Of a stretch of 64,000 nt of DNA, positions 31,397 through 43,864 are shown one piece after another. The position numbers and the translations under genes are program-made. The notes beneath the pieces are model-generated. The model saw only the letters and a program-made list of their open reading frames with translations, did no database searches and had not been told where the DNA came from. The stretch covers positions 1,692,801 through 1,756,800 of the forward strand of contig BCJJ01000004.1 in the NCBI GenBank assembly GCA_039545355.1, read 5' to 3'. Numbering within the stretch: position 1 is the stretch's first letter; every line of letters begins with the position of its first letter. This DNA is from Trichosporon coremiiforme. Its lineage: Eukaryota; Basidiomycota; Tremellomycetes; Trichosporonales; Trichosporonaceae.

Positions 31397-33812
31397 TGTG
31401 GAAGAATGAAAGAGAGTGGGTGAGGTCGGAGAAGAGAAGGGGATGTTGGAGAACTGAGTGAGCACCTACCTCGCCTTCTTATATACCGTGCGGATACCGT
31501 CTTGCTTGCTTGTGGCCTCGCTCTATGCAGGCAGCAATGACTGCAAACCCCAACGAACAAAGGGGGTGCTCACTCGGCCGCTGAAGCCGGCAGGACATGC
31601 CTCCGGACCCGGGTCCCTGTGTTTCGCACAACATTCTGCTGCGTGCTCGTAATGGCCCGAAGCCCTTCACTTTGCTTACAGCTCAGCTCTCAGCTGGACC
31701 CGCACCGAGTCGAGATACCGGTCGGCTTGTCCACAGAGGCAAGATACCACGGGATATAGGGGCACGATGTGTTTTGGATTTCGCCCAGTTCCTGTCGGGC
31801 TACCCGGAACACAGCTTCGTCCTGGGGTCACGCACGATCTTCAACCTGGCCTACACCCAGTAACACAAGGTCAGGAGAGGAGAAGGGTAGCTTGCCAGGA
31901 GCCGATCTCGGTCAGAAGTGGTTAGTGTGATACGCCTGTGTAGGTGTGGCGCCGCTGTGGTGAGGTGCTGGATGAGAGATACGTGCCGGTTTGGTGGAAT
32001 CAGGAGGATTCGCCGAATCTGCGCAATGGAAGCGCGGGACACCCCGAAGCGCGGAACGGCGGCAGCGGGGAGCGTTGACATGTGGGTGCAACCCTTGTTG
32101 TTTGGGTAAGCCGCTGCCGGTCGGGGAAGAGTTCCTGACTGCCCTGGGTCGAATATCCTGGCTCTAAGTTTCACGGATGTCATCTCCTTGCCATGCATGT
32201 CGTAACAACGTGATGGAACAGGCTCAGTCCGGGGTCCCAGAAAGATCAGACTCCAAAGGATTTGCGCGGGACAAGTGGCTATGAGGACATGGGGAGAGAT
32301 TCCAGCCCGACGCGCCGTCTATCGCGCCGCCCATGCCGTCACTGTCGCTTCACAATGAAGCATGACGCTGATAGCAGCAGAAGTTGACTGAATTGCCTCT
32401 GGTATTACGGCAAGAGTAACCCTAACATATACCGGCGAAACCCTCCCGGGTCCGGGTAGATGCCCTAAGTCCCTACGATTTCTGGAGCACGAAGTCGTGA
32501 TAACCCTGTTCGATTCTGGGGACGGGCTTAAAATAACAATTGCTCAAGCTCAAACATTATACCCGCGCCTGCTCACTTGGAGCAGTGGCATCGCTGATTC
32601 GTGTCGGGTGTCCTCCGTAACAGACCTGCGGATGGAGCGGTGGGCCTGATTCGCGCGATGCAATTGTTCGAACTGTCTGGGTTGCCAGCAGAATCATCTT
32701 CAGGGTGAGTGGAGCACAAGGACGTGCGTAGACTTGGCCACAGCTGAGGGAACTGGAGCATCTTCTGACCTTCTTTCCCCTTGCTGAGCCCCGGAGTCCC
32801 CCCCACGACCCTCCGACACATTCACGGGCTCTAGCAACGACAGCATAGACTAGTGCACTCTGAGAGGGGTTTGAAGAGCAGTTACCGGCGCTAGTGCCGA
32901 CCCTCACATGCCCTCGATTGCGTGGGCATCGAAACGACACAGATCGACTTCCATGTGTTGACCACACCCACCGTTGGGAGACAGGGATGCACGGACGGCC
33001 ATGTATCCACTCCACGACCAGGGTCATAACGAGCCTCAACCCTCGTCCACTAGGCGGAACAGTGTGTGACCCGCGAGACCCGCGGACCCCGACCGGGCAC
33101 CCAGAGCTGTGCAAAGTTTGAGCTTAGCGAAGATACGCAGGCGAAACCCTCTAGAAGCATGCAACGGTGAAGCAATCCTGTGTCCGCGATGAGCAAGCAC
33201 CCCGGCAGGCTGGGAAGCCCGCCTTGTTTAGGTTCGTCCAGCTGCCCAGCTGGGCTTGGCGGCCGGCATTGTCGGCGATGGGCAAGCATGGCTCGTCGGG
33301 CGAAGTCCGGTCCGTCGATCTTCGATCGGCATGTGAGACTGCTCTTTCGTAAGCCACAGCCAGCGTAAGGTGCCGGCCATGCGGCGCATTACGTCCTACC
33401 CATCCCACACGTCCCAGAGCGCAGCGATTCCGTAATCACCGATTAATGACTCAGTGCAAGACAGCGTCACGGCTGGTTGTGGGGTGCAACGTGAGGGTAA
33501 CGGTTGCACCCCGTCTTGCCGTGTCTAACACCTGTCTCGACTTGAAAATCGACAACTCTCGGTAAGCACGTAAAGAGCGGAGGATGCATGCGGTAGGAGT
33601 ACTATGAGATAACGTGGTGAGCAGCAGGGCTCGGCACGAAGCTGTACTGCGGCATGCGGGGCTGCCGGCCCACGGGTGAATCCCTCCGAACCAGTCGGGT
33701 GGGATCGAGAGTAGAGAGAGAGTTAAAATGACTACAAGCGAATGTTCAGTGGTAAGCGGACCGGTGTCATAAGAGCGGGGAGGGGTTGTCACCAGCCCAC
33801 GGAAGAACCGCT
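31397..33812. other. Long intergenic region between the two secreted-protein genes
   Basis: About 2.4 kb. The promoter of the collagen-like gene is at the left end. ORFs up to 185 aa on both strands are Arg/Ser/Cys-rich, mutually overlapping and without domain signatures, so none is reported. Confidence 0.5.
31478..31486 (-). promoter_or_regulatory. TATA-like element of the collagen-like gene
   Basis: GTATATAAG on the minus strand, about 85 nt upstream of the ATG at 31396. Confidence 0.5.
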
Positions 33813-36256
33813 TCAGTAGGGCGTGGTCGCGATGGACGAGGCGTTGGCGGAAGCAGAACCCCACGCATCGATCGAGGTCGGGACGGCCGAGGCGCTTGAG
33901 TTTAAGGCAGACGCAGAGGGCAATTCGGTGGCGCTCTCCTGAGCCGATCCTTACACGGTCGAGCCTGAACCAGTTGCAGTCGCAGACCCAGAGTCAGACG
34001 AGTTCGAAGAGCTGGCGTTGCCAGTGACTGCAGCATCGGTGCTGGACGTGCTAGAAGACCCGGTACCAGAGGCAGAGGCGGAGTATGAAGCTGAGCCAGA
34101 GGCGGCACCAGACGAACTAGCGGTGGCAGCGGCAGAAGAGGCAGACGCGGAGGCAGCATCAGAAGCACTAGCAGAGGCACTAGCAGACTCGACGGCGGAT
34201 CCAGACACAGAGGTGGAGTACGAAGCGTCAGAAGAAGACGCGGTGGGAGAGCCAGTCAGGGACGAGGCTGAAACGCTGCCGGACTCAGAGCTGTACACTT
34301 CGGTTGAAGAATAGTTCGAGGGGCCGGCGGAAGCAGAAGCAGAGCCGAATGGAATGCCAGTGGGGGAGCCAGTTGCAGAGGCGCTAGCGGAGACGTTCGA
34401 CGAGGTAGAGCCAGTGGCAGAGGGGGAGACGGTGGGCAGTTCGGATCCAGAAACGCTGGTGGAGGTTGAACCAGTCGGCGAAGCGGCGTCAGAGTCGGCG
34501 CCAGAGCCAGAAGCAGAGACAGAACTAGTAGGTGCGGTAACGGCCGAGTCGGAGATGGATCCCGTGAGTGAGGCCGAGACCTGCTCAGTGACAGCGGCCG
34601 CGATCGAGGAGAATCGGAACCGGAAACCGAAACCGAACCTCCCGGAGGCGGAACAGATGCGGACGCAGAACCCGAGGCAGAGGCAGTGCTCGAACCCTCC
34701 TCGTCCTCGTCATCAGAGTCCTCGTCCTCCCAGTCCTCATCATCAGAGTCCTCGTCCTGGTCATCCTCGTCCTCATTCTTCTTACCGCCAAAGTTGACAT
34801 CGCCACCGGGGCCACCGTCGCCGCCATCACCAGCGTCGCCGTGCTTGCTGTTCCCGCCGTCGCCGCCGTTGCCACCCGAGCCGCCGGTGATCTCCATCAA
34901 GGTCTGGCGGTTCTTGCCCTTGCCGAGACCCTTGCCATGGCCCTTGCCGGGATCCTCGGTGGCCTCGGCGCTGGCACGGGTCGCAGTCGCGGCATCGGTG
35001 GCGGTCGCCTCGTTCTTGTTCTTGCCCTTGCCATGGCTTTTGCCGTTGCCCTTGCCGGCGTCGGTAGTCGAAGCGGAAGCGGAGACCTCCTCGGTAGCTG
35101 AAGCCAAAGCGCCGCCAGAGGCAGAAGCCGAGGGAGTCGCGGACTCCTCGATCTGGTTGTCCTGGGTGACCGAAGCCTCGCCAGAGGAAGAGGCAGGGGC
35201 GCTGGCGGCAGGTGAAGCGGAGACCGCAGTGTTGCTCGACACCGAAGCGGCGCCAGTGATGGAGGCAGAGGCTACCTGGCGAGCATAGATCGCGGCCGCC
35301 TCAGCCCCAACGGTGTCGGCCAAGCCGGTGCCGTTGGTGCTGTTGATGCAGCCAACGAGACCGGGAGGAATCGTGCCGTTCAAGCCTGGGGTGTGCTCGA
35401 TGCCGGGAGGCATGGTCTTGTCCTTGTTATTGCCGTGGCCCTTGCCCTTGCCACCTCCCTTGCCACCGCCCTCGCCCTCCTCCTCAACCTCAGCCGAAGC
35501 GGAGGCAGAGGCTGCGGCCTCAGACGCGGAAGGAGAGACCGAAGCAGAGAGGGAGTCCGAGAGGGCCTGGCGCGCGAAGCGGAAGAAGCGGGGCTGGCCA
35601 GGAAGCTCACACCCAGTGCCGGGAGGGTAGCTGGTCAGAGTCACGTTGGTGGCGTCGTTGATGCCGTTGGTGATGGCGTTGGTTGTACCGTTCAAGACGT
35701 GAGGCAGAGTGCCGTTGAAGACGGGGTCCTGGGTATCGTTGAAGCCGCCCGAGGCCGAAGGGTAGGGGAAAGCCGAGACGGTGGTGTTGGCGGAGCCCTT
35801 GCCGGAGTCCTCATCCTCGGAGTCGGAGTCACCGCCGTGAACCTTGCCGTGTCCCTTGCGGTGGCCCTTGCCGCGGCCCATGCCGTGGCCCTTGCCCTTC
35901 TTGCCAGCACAGTCGGTGCCTTTGGTTGAGCCGTTGGTGACGCCAGTGGGGAAGGGCATGGGCAGGAGGGTCGCATGGCCAGAAGGAGCGATAGGAGCAG
36001 AGCCAGTGGGAGCGCCCTCGGTGGCCACGCCTGCAGCCTCTCCAGAGACAGAAATGGTTTCGCCAGAGGGCGGAGTCTCACCAGTGGCAGAGGCCGACGC
36101 CTCCCCGCCAGCAGAGGCAGAGGCAGAAGCAGAAGCGGAGCCAGGCTCAGTCCAGCCGGTGGTAGAGTCGGCGGCGGGGGCAGACTCCTGACGCTTGGCA
36201 GCGGGGGCAGCGAGCGCGGTGGTCGCAAGGACAGCGAAGAGGACGGTGAACCGCAT
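33813..36256 (-). CDS. Secreted Ser/Ala/Gly-rich wall-type protein, 3' part out of frame
   Basis: Starts at ATG 36256 with a signal peptide (MRFTVLFAVLATTALAAPA) and a Kex2-like KRQ. It continues through Ser/Ala repeats, a His/Lys/Gly-rich KGHGMGRGKGHRKGHGK block, several NGT/NDT glycosylation-type sites, SASASAEVEEEGEGGGKGGGKGKGHG, and an acidic block of Asp/Glu. The uninterrupted frame runs to 34256 (666 aa). From about 34606, however, the Ser/Ala/Thr-rich reading jumps to another frame (AAVTEQVSASLTGS onward) and lasts to a TAA at 33951. It then continues in the same frame for 45 more Ser/Ala-rich codons to a TGA at 33813. So one frameshift and one stop separate the long ORF from its likely original tail. 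A weak intron (GTTT donor, CAG acceptor) might bridge the first break. No GPI signal is seen. The role is inferred to be cell-surface. Confidence 0.65.
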
Positions 36257-38025
36257 GTTGGTTGCTTGAGTCGCGTTGTGAACGAAAGAATGTGGGTGCG
36301 TGTAGGCGTGGAAGTGGAAGTGGGACGGAATGAAGTCGTGAATGTGTCGTGTGCGTGTGGAGTGTGTAGACCAGCTACGAGTTGTAGAGGATGAGGAGAA
36401 GAGAGCGCTTGAGGTCCAGCTATTATGTCTTTCTAAGGTTGAGTGCTCGCACGCCTGCGAAAAAACAAGTCCGACCGTTGCACACCCATCGCACAGCAAG
36501 TGTTGCGACATGAGACTGGAAAGAATGATTCGAAGAATGTTCCGAACTATTACAAGTGTCGAATGCACAGCTGTGAGAGGACAGAATGGTCAAACGAGTG
36601 CCAAACGTAGAAACGCGCTCTATGTCAGGACTGCGGAGTGCACCAAACGCCACAACCAAACCGATGGATGGTACCGGGCCGCTTCCTCCGCGTCGCATGT
36701 GCGTCAATGTGCGCTTCACAGTGCGCTGTGAGGGGTGCGAAACCGTGTCCAGCGCCGTCAGAAGCGGAGGAAGCCCTGTTGCGAGTTCATGCCCGACGAT
36801 GTTCTAGTTTGCAGTTGAACTCAGCCTGGAGATGAGACCTGTCGATGTGTGTCAGTGAGGGTGTCGGTGTCGGCGCTTTGCAGCTGCGGAGTTCTCGAGC
36901 TCAACTGACTCAGAGGGGATGTGGCACTGATATGCTTCTCGGTCCTGTCCAAAGTTCCTCCGCAGTCCTGCAGATCACGTCTGGGTTCCAATCTGACATG
37001 TGATTCCCCTGTAGAAGCGCGTGGTGGGATCTGTCGTTGGCGGCGATCACGCACCCCACTCCGGTCTCCGCTCATGCTGCTCAGCTGACCGTGTCCATGA
37101 CTAATGCGAAACTTTCCCGGAGACGGCGTCAACAGCTAAAACAGCTTTGGCGTTTGACTCTCGTCCGAAACACGAAAGTGCACGGAATTCTCCTCGCAGC
37201 AGCGTCGCAGTTGTTCACGTTGCCGTCTCCGACTCCGTGGGTCGGTGCGCCGCGGTCGGCCGGCCCGTGGGCAAGGGGTCCGAAACATCTTCGAACTTTA
37301 ACTGGCGGAGATGTTGGGCTCGTGAACGCGAACTTCACGGACCCACCCATCGTCAATCGCGGAGTTGCCTCGTGTACTTGGAGACTGAATTAGAGTTGCC
37401 CGGGCAGCTGTGATGCATGCGAGTACATTGCGCAGGAGTGGGTGTCGTCGTGACTCAAGGGAGAAGGGGAGGAGCTTGTTGGAGACGGCATCGCAAGGGA
37501 CTGGGGGAGGATCGTCGGTGGCGTTCCGAGACCCTGGTCACGGACGACGCCGGTGCTTGGCGCGAGCTCAGTGTCTGTCGCGGGCTGATAGCTGTTGCGT
37601 CGGCATGTGGCTAAGTTGCGCTGTGGGCTGCGTCCCGTGAATGCCGCAGTCGTCAGCATCGGTGATCACAACTCTTGTTATGTCCAAGCTTCACCGTGTG
37701 CGCCCGCATGCAGACCTTCGGCGATTGGACTGTCGACCACCTTGTGGAAACGTATCAGCCATCGTGCTCTCGAAGCGGACATCGGCTGCACGGGCGCCGT
37801 TTGGGATGCACATGATTAAGCGATACATAGTCCAAAAAGGCCATCTATACACCCAACTGACCTCCTCTACTCTCTTCGCCTTCTACAGCATAGTCCTTTC
37901 TAAACAGAATGTATGAGTAAACCGGTATTAGCAGGCGATCCTGACGTTCTCGCTGACACTCGCGGCCGTCTGTCGGACACAGTTTGTGCCGCCTCGGTGT
38001 TAACGGGCGCCATCGTGTTCAAAGC
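36257..38025. other. Intergenic region
   Basis: Holds the promoter of the Ser/Ala-rich gene at the left. No other feature is supported. Confidence 0.5.
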
Positions 38026-39839
38026 CTAGTCCGTAGTCTTCCTGTACTGCCAGTGGATGCGCTCGTGCGCTGACGAGTTCGCACCAGGAAGGAGGAGGTA
38101 CTCCTTGGCCGGATCGCCGCCGTAGAGCCTCTCCCACTCGCCCTCAGCGACGGTGCGCCAGTTAAGCGTCATCAGAGTACGGTGGCGTTCGAGGACGGTT
38201 TCGAACCTCATGTTGTCGGCTGATGGGTCAGCGAACGCCGAGCCGAGGGACCAGATTGGTGAACAGAAGGGAGAGGGAGGCTGTACTCACGAATATACCT
38301 CGGGATGGGGTTTTCGATAGCCGACTTGAGCGCGTGTGCCAGTTCGGCTGCATTCTCCTTGTGCACGTGGTAGACGTAAGGTGGGTCGAGGGCGAGGAGG
38401 GCATCGTTCTGTGTACGCCATCCCTTGCGGTCGTCTGGGCGATTTTCGTCTACGTAGTTGATCGGGTTGATGAAAGGAACGCCGACGCAGAGCGAGTCGA
38501 ACGGCGAGGGGCTGTAGGCTGGCCAGCCGAGGCCGAGCTGGACGTTAGCTAACTTCTCCAGGGTCGAAAGCTCAAAGGCATGAGAGAGGGGAAGAGTGGG
38601 ATGCGGAAGCGAGCGGCGCGAACGAGTCTTTCCTCCAGTGATGGGGCTTGTACTCACCATGACCTTGGACCGCGCGAGCAGGTCGGTCCATTCTTTCTGC
38701 TTCTGGAATCCGAGATTCGTGATGTGTTCCGGCAGGACGGCAGTCGAGCCGTTCGTTCCGCTCTCCTTGGCAGTGGCGACGAGTTCGAACTTTTTACCAT
38801 TCTCCTTGGGCAGATCGTGGGTGGCCTCCTCAAGCGTCTCGTGTGCGATCCAGTTGTGTTCTCCAGGGTAGAAGTACTCAGCGAGTTTGCCCAAGATGAG
38901 CGCCTGGTGCTTCCGCTCCTCGGGGGGATAATACCGGTTCGTCATGCAGTGGTCTTCGATGCTGAAGCCGAGGTAGCGGTTGGTCCCATCGCGCACCGCG
39001 CTGAAGTCCCATGGGGCCAGCGTGAACTCGTGTCCGAGGGGGGAGCGCGCCTCGCCCCAGAAGTGGAACACGAGCGACTTATAATATGGGATGCCGTCCG
39101 GGAAGTCGTCGCGGACCATGCAGCCCTTCTCTCGCCCGCGGCCTCCCTGCCAGTTGTCGGGCGCGCGGTGTTTGTAGTCGTCCTCCTGGTGCTCCTCCAT
39201 GATGCCCGTGCCGTTGCGCGCGATGCAGGCGTCGAGACTGCCGCTCTCCCAGAACACGAGGCGCACCAGCTCCGGAACGTGCTGATACATAAGCAGCGCA
39301 TCCATGGCGCCCTGGCAGTAGAACATCGTGTTGTTCATGGCGCGGAAGGAGCGGATCGTGCTCGCCGCCCAGATGTTTTCGCCAGACACCCGGCCCTTCT
39401 CTGCGCCGCCGAAACGCTGGCAGGCGAAGATGACCACATCACGCTCTCCTGGTCCGCATGTTTGCGTCTCGACACACTCGAGGAGGCGGTCGATGGCCGG
39501 CAAGGTGAGGATGGTCGTGTCGTGGTCCGAGTTCGAGGCGTAGTGCTCCTCCATCCGCTGCCGGAGGAGACGCAGCCGCACGACGAGGTCGAGGTCTTCT
39601 TCCCGTGCGGCTGCATTTCGGAGATGGTCGGGCACGCCGCGCACCATGAACAGTCCGCCGAAGACGAGCACGGCGACCGCTAGCACAAGTGGTACCAGCC
39701 GCCGGTTGAGCCGCGGCTTACTGCGCCACCGTCCCGGTGTTGGGGGTGCCGCCTCGAAGTCCTTGTCCTTGAACAGGAGCGGAGTCTCGTCCTGGTCCAT
39801 GTCGAGCGACGCGGGTCGACGGTGCCCGGCGTGTGCCAT
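38026..39839 (-). CDS. Type II membrane glycosyltransferase, GT18-like
   Basis: Three exons (39839-38658, 38537-38291, 38219-38026) give 540 aa. Seen: a short cytosolic N-terminus (MAHAGHRRPASLD), one membrane segment at about residues 46-65 (LVPLVLAVAVLVFGGLFMV), a luminal stem, then a catalytic region with VVIFACQRFGGAEK, YYKSLVFHFWGEARSPLGHEFTLAPW, YLGFSIEDHC, KLAEYFYPGEHNWI and GLGWPAYSPSPFDSLCVGVPFINP. The last motif has the form of a donor-sugar site that ends in a conserved P-F-D-S-x-x-x-G-x-P-F. I associate this set with basidiomycete proteins carrying the family-18 (MGAT5-like) catalytic domain. The assignment is from memory of motifs, and the substrate is unknown. A Golgi location is inferred from topology. 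A 367-aa antisense ORF is a shadow. Confidence 0.75.
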
Positions 39840-42071
39840 GTCGGAATCGGAGGTGTCGAGGACGAAGAGATTAAGGATGATGTCAAGGGTGTGAGGGAGT
39901 GTCAAGTGAGCGAGGAAGGGGTGTCCAGAGTCGAGCAAAGTGAGGTGGTGGAGAGCAAAGTCGATGCTGAAAGAATCGGGGGTTGGATGCCCTCTCACTG
40001 CGGTTGATCGGGACACGATCGGCGGTCCTTTGAGGTACTGAGGCGAGGCGACCAGTACTTCGGGTGCACACTACGGTCGGGCGCAAGAGAAGATCGAGTC
40101 GCGGCCCGTTCTACGCCTCTTGGGCCCTTCAAAGGAGTGGTAAAGCGGAAGAGAGCGTGGGAGGGTCGCAGTGCGGACGAGGGTGCAGGCCGCAGGCAGA
40201 ACCAAGCCGGGAGCGTGAGAGTGGCCAAAGCCAGAAGCTAACTGAGAGTTATGAGTAAAGAGTTGAGGAGAAAAGACCGGAGTTGACATGGTTTGCATCG
40301 AGCGTATGCTCCAGAGTGGGATCGGACTGGGTTCATGGGGGGGTGCGACGGTGCAGAGTGTGCGCAAGCGCTGGCAGGAGGCAGGAGGTCCGCAGGTCCG
40401 TAGCCCCGAGGTCAGCTTACGGAAGAAGGTGCAGACGGACAAGACGAAGGTACAAAGGTACGGAAGGTCGATTGCGTGCCTGGTCATGATGACAGGGAAG
40501 TCCTGGCCGAACTCTATATGTCCGTACGTGCCCAGGGTGCAGACCCACCATGCATGCGCGTACACACGCGAATAAGCACCAAGTGCTTGCTAGCTGCATG
40601 CATGAGTGTCTCTTTCGCGCCTTCTGAGTGGCCAGGAGAGGGTAGGTCCGATCAGACGACGCACCAGATGGCGCGCACAGCTCACATACAGCGCGCCGAG
40701 CGGCGAAGCGTGCGGACGTGCGGAGAGAGTTGCGCCGCTAGATCCTAGCGTTCCTAGCGCCGCGAGCCCGCAGGCCCGCAGTCTGTAGTCCTCGCTCCCT
40801 TCGGCGCGCATGAGCGCATCCTCAATCCTCGACCTGCTCGATCCTGCTTCTCGCAGCGATCCATCGACCTACAGCGTGAAACGCTGGCAGGGTAAAGCAC
40901 ACTCTGAGTGAAATTCTCACAGCGTGCTTGCAAGACCTTACAACTCACTCGCGCCGAGCTTATTGCCTTCATACGCTGCTGGGATGACGCCAGCCCCGCT
41001 ATGCATTTCATGTTCAGCGGCCTAACTTTACGCCTGCACCGGTGCTCAGCATGCTCAGAGATTGCGGAAGACATTCTCCCCGCAACGGCTCCGGACAGCT
41101 CCAAACTGAGAGCGAGCAATGGGGAGCGAGCAATGAGGAGCGATGGCAGAAGGGAAAGCAAACGTCCCTGCTTGGCCAGCTCTGCTGCGGTCTGTGCGAG
41201 GGATAGACTTAGAGAAACGAGGGTCCGACAGGGGCCTGAACCGGCCAAAACGCGAGTCGCGTCAGTGGCTGGGTGAGCCGCGGCTTTGGCTGTGGGTGCG
41301 GAGCAAAGTGCTGCGCGCGGCTCCGCTATCCTTTCAACTCGCCAGGTATCTCGTCTCCATCATCCGTGATCTCCTCATCATCGAGGTTGATGCATTGCCT
41401 AACAGCGGCGATGGAGGCAACAACAGTACAGCAACAGTAAAAGAGGGGTACCGAAGTTTACGTCCCAGGCACGTTCCCGCTCTATGAGTATCGACACGTC
41501 CCGCCTGATGCAGACAGGACCGCAGAGTTCCATTCATACTTCTTACGAGTGCCCCAATTGACCAACTTTCGTCGCTTTTGTCGCAGATGGCAAGCAATTG
41601 ACAGCAGAGATCGACGGGCGTCGAGCGGCACTGCGATTCCCTCGCTTCTCGGCCGGACTGGCCGGGGGATGGCTAGGATGGATGGCAGGGCGCATGAGAC
41701 GGCCTGGCCAACTTCCACTCATTGGCGGACATGCGGTGTTCCGACCATCACCTTGGGTGTCCAGATGGCCACGGGATACCGTGGGAGACATGAATCCTAC
41801 TCCCTCTCTGGGAGATGGAGGGATGGCGAAGCCTAAGCTTCATTGCTGCCGGATGACACACAGTCACTGAGCAACTACGATCTTGAGGCTGGGTAAGACA
41901 ACGATAATGTACTGACCACATTTCTATCGCAGGGGTGCGCTTGTTCTATCAGTAGATTTGAGTCCCCGAGAGGCGCGCTCAGAGTTCAGTGGTGGAACAG
42001 TGTGCATGTCTATAAGCGGGGTATGGGTGGCAAGATGAGTGTCTAGATCTAGGGTGGGGTATGGCGGGACA
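39840..42071. other. Long intergenic region
   Basis: About 2.2 kb. Short ORFs on both strands lack motifs. A short acidic reading near 41340-41395 (minus, INLDDEEITDDGDEIPGEL) cannot be linked to any upstream exon. Confidence 0.45.
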
Positions 42072-43410
42072 TTAGATGAGCTGGTGCTCCAAGATGTACT
42101 CTGGTTTGTCAGTGGGACGTCACGAAGCGCAGGCTGCAAGCAGCATTCATCGGACTCACCCTTGGTCAACTCGTAGGCAACAAAGGTGCTTGCAGCGGCG
42201 GGGGCGGCACGCATCAGCGACGGGCCGAGACCACGGAACAGCGCCTTCCTGCGAGAGTCAGCGATCGTCCATCATCCGTCGGGTTCCACAGCCGTACTCA
42301 CACTCCACCCTCTTTCGTGATCTGGTTCAGCTCCTGCGTGATGTATCCACCCTTGATCCATCCGCGCAGGCCTTGCTTCGCGGGCGGCTTGTCCGCGAGC
42401 TGGATACGGCTCTTGGCAACGTCGAGCGGGTAGCTCGTAAGCCAGTACGAGACACCGCCAGTAGCGCCAGACAGCAGCGTGGCCCAGACGGGCACCTCTC
42501 CGTCAAACTTGCGCGCGAAGAAGCGCTTCGCCGTCTCGTATCCCGAGTAGAAACCGGCGTACGCCGGAATCTCCTTCACGAACGTGATGATGTAGCCGCG
42601 CATGATGCCCTGGCGGAAGCCCCACTCGCGCCACATCTGCGCGACGGCCTGACGGAGAGTCAGATCGCCGGCACCACCGTACTGTCCCTGCATCCTGATC
42701 TTGAACATCTCCACGGGCGAGGCGAGGATCGCGTTCGCCGCACCGGCCATACCTCCGGCAAGCGCAACTTGCGGGATCGTCAGGTCGGGGTATGGCGAAA
42801 CGATGCGGCGCGCGGCGCCGTAGGCTGTGAAGAGGAGCGAGTTGACGGCGGCCACTCCGAGAAGGGGCGAAGCCTGGTATTAGCATAAAGCAAAGCATCT
42901 TCTCGCTGCCGCTTCCACCGAAGAAGCGCCTGAGTGACCCACCATGCCCTTGTACAGAGCCAAGACACCCTCATTGCGAACCGTCTGCTTGAGGATGTCG
43001 AGCGTGTTCTTGTACTTGCCAGCAGGGGCAGTCTGCGCGCGCTGAACATTAGTATGAGTATCGGAGACTGAAGCGTAACAACATCTCGGCATCGGACACG
43101 AGGATTAAGGAAGACCACCTCTCTGTCATGCCAAGTCGAATAGGCGCTACGGCCATTCCAGCCGACACTTCGGATCAACCTAGCTCCCATTCGGCCCGCC
43201 TGCGTCGGGATGTTCAAGGTTTGGAGGTGACTTGAGCGAGTGAGGCCACAGCCCGTTAATCGGTAAAGATGAACTCACAGTCTTAAGCGTGTCCAGCGGC
43301 TGGCCCGAGATGACCTGGGCGGCACCGCCGAACGAGCCGGAGATGAGCTCGACGGCGAGGACGTTCCTGTCCTTGGACGGCGGGACGGGGAGGGGGAAGT
43401 CGTCAGACAT
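42072..43410 (-). CDS. Mitochondrial carrier (SLC25), carnitine/YMC/basic amino-acid type
   Basis: Five exons (43410-43279, 43041-42943, 42873-42302, 42248-42160, 42100-42072) give 306 aa, the standard carrier length. All three carrier signatures are present: PLDTLKTR (spanning the first splice junction), PVEMFKIR and PLDVAKSR. Each sits in one of the three repeated modules, with matrix helices such as TVRNEGVLALYKGM and FVKEIPAYAGFYSGYE. The N-terminus ELISGSFGGAAQVISGQPLD resembles carnitine/acylcarnitine and Ymc1-type carriers. The transported substrate cannot be fixed from this. The first intron is long for this genome (237 nt). It is head-to-head with the HCNGP gene. Confidence 0.88.
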
Positions 43411-43864
43411 GGTGAGGTTAGGAAGAGGGCCGGATGAGCGTTCAGATGAGCGAGGAGCGTTTGGGCCGGGCTTTCAGCTACAAACTGAGCCGGTTGAGGT
43501 GAGTTGGAGGCGGGTGGAGGTTGCGATGAGCTCTTGTTGAGCAGGGGACGATGCAAGGATGGTCAAGAAAGAGCGGAGAGTGAGATGGATAGAGCTGTTC
43601 TTGTCCAACGGTGGAGGGTGACTGTCACAAGGATCCCGAGTCGTGTCGCGGGATAACGATGCGGAAGTGAGCGATAGCAATGGCGTCGATGGCGTTTGGT
43701 GTCGTTACCAGAGTCGACTTTTTGCCCGTGACCACGATCAGGCACGCGCCGGACGTTGCCGAAGTCCACTGAACGGGACCAAACGGCTCCTCATTCAATG
43801 TTGTGACGCTGATCTTGGTCCTTCGACCTCCACTCTACCTTTCTTGCAGCGAGAGGCAAGGAAC
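43411..43864. promoter_or_regulatory. Shared divergent promoter region (carrier / HCNGP gene)
   Basis: 454 nt between divergent start codons. No gene and no clear TATA box. Confidence 0.45.

Noticed and set aside
30050..31423. 457-aa and 472-aa ORFs in other frames or strand of the collagen-like gene
   Set aside because: Tandem repeats of 12 and 33 nt keep all frames open. Only the frame with a signal peptide, Gly-X-Y triplets and coiled coil is sensible.
32557..33114. 185-aa minus ORF
   Set aside because: No motif, odd composition, and no promoter or splice support.
34256..36256. CRISPR-like or satellite array in the repetitive gene
   Set aside because: The repetition is explained by coding low-complexity repeats; there are no spacers and the organism is eukaryotic.
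36257..36568. N-terminal extension of the Ser/Ala-rich ORF
   Set aside because: The signal peptide begins at the ATG at 36256; upstream sequence lacks a coding character and starts at a non-preferred codon.
38580..39683. 367-aa plus-strand ORF opposite the GT18-like gene
   Set aside because: Shadow of the minus-strand gene; no motif.
41334..41597. Possible acidic C-terminal exon on the minus strand
   Set aside because: A short acidic reading ends in a stop, but no upstream exon or family could be joined to it.
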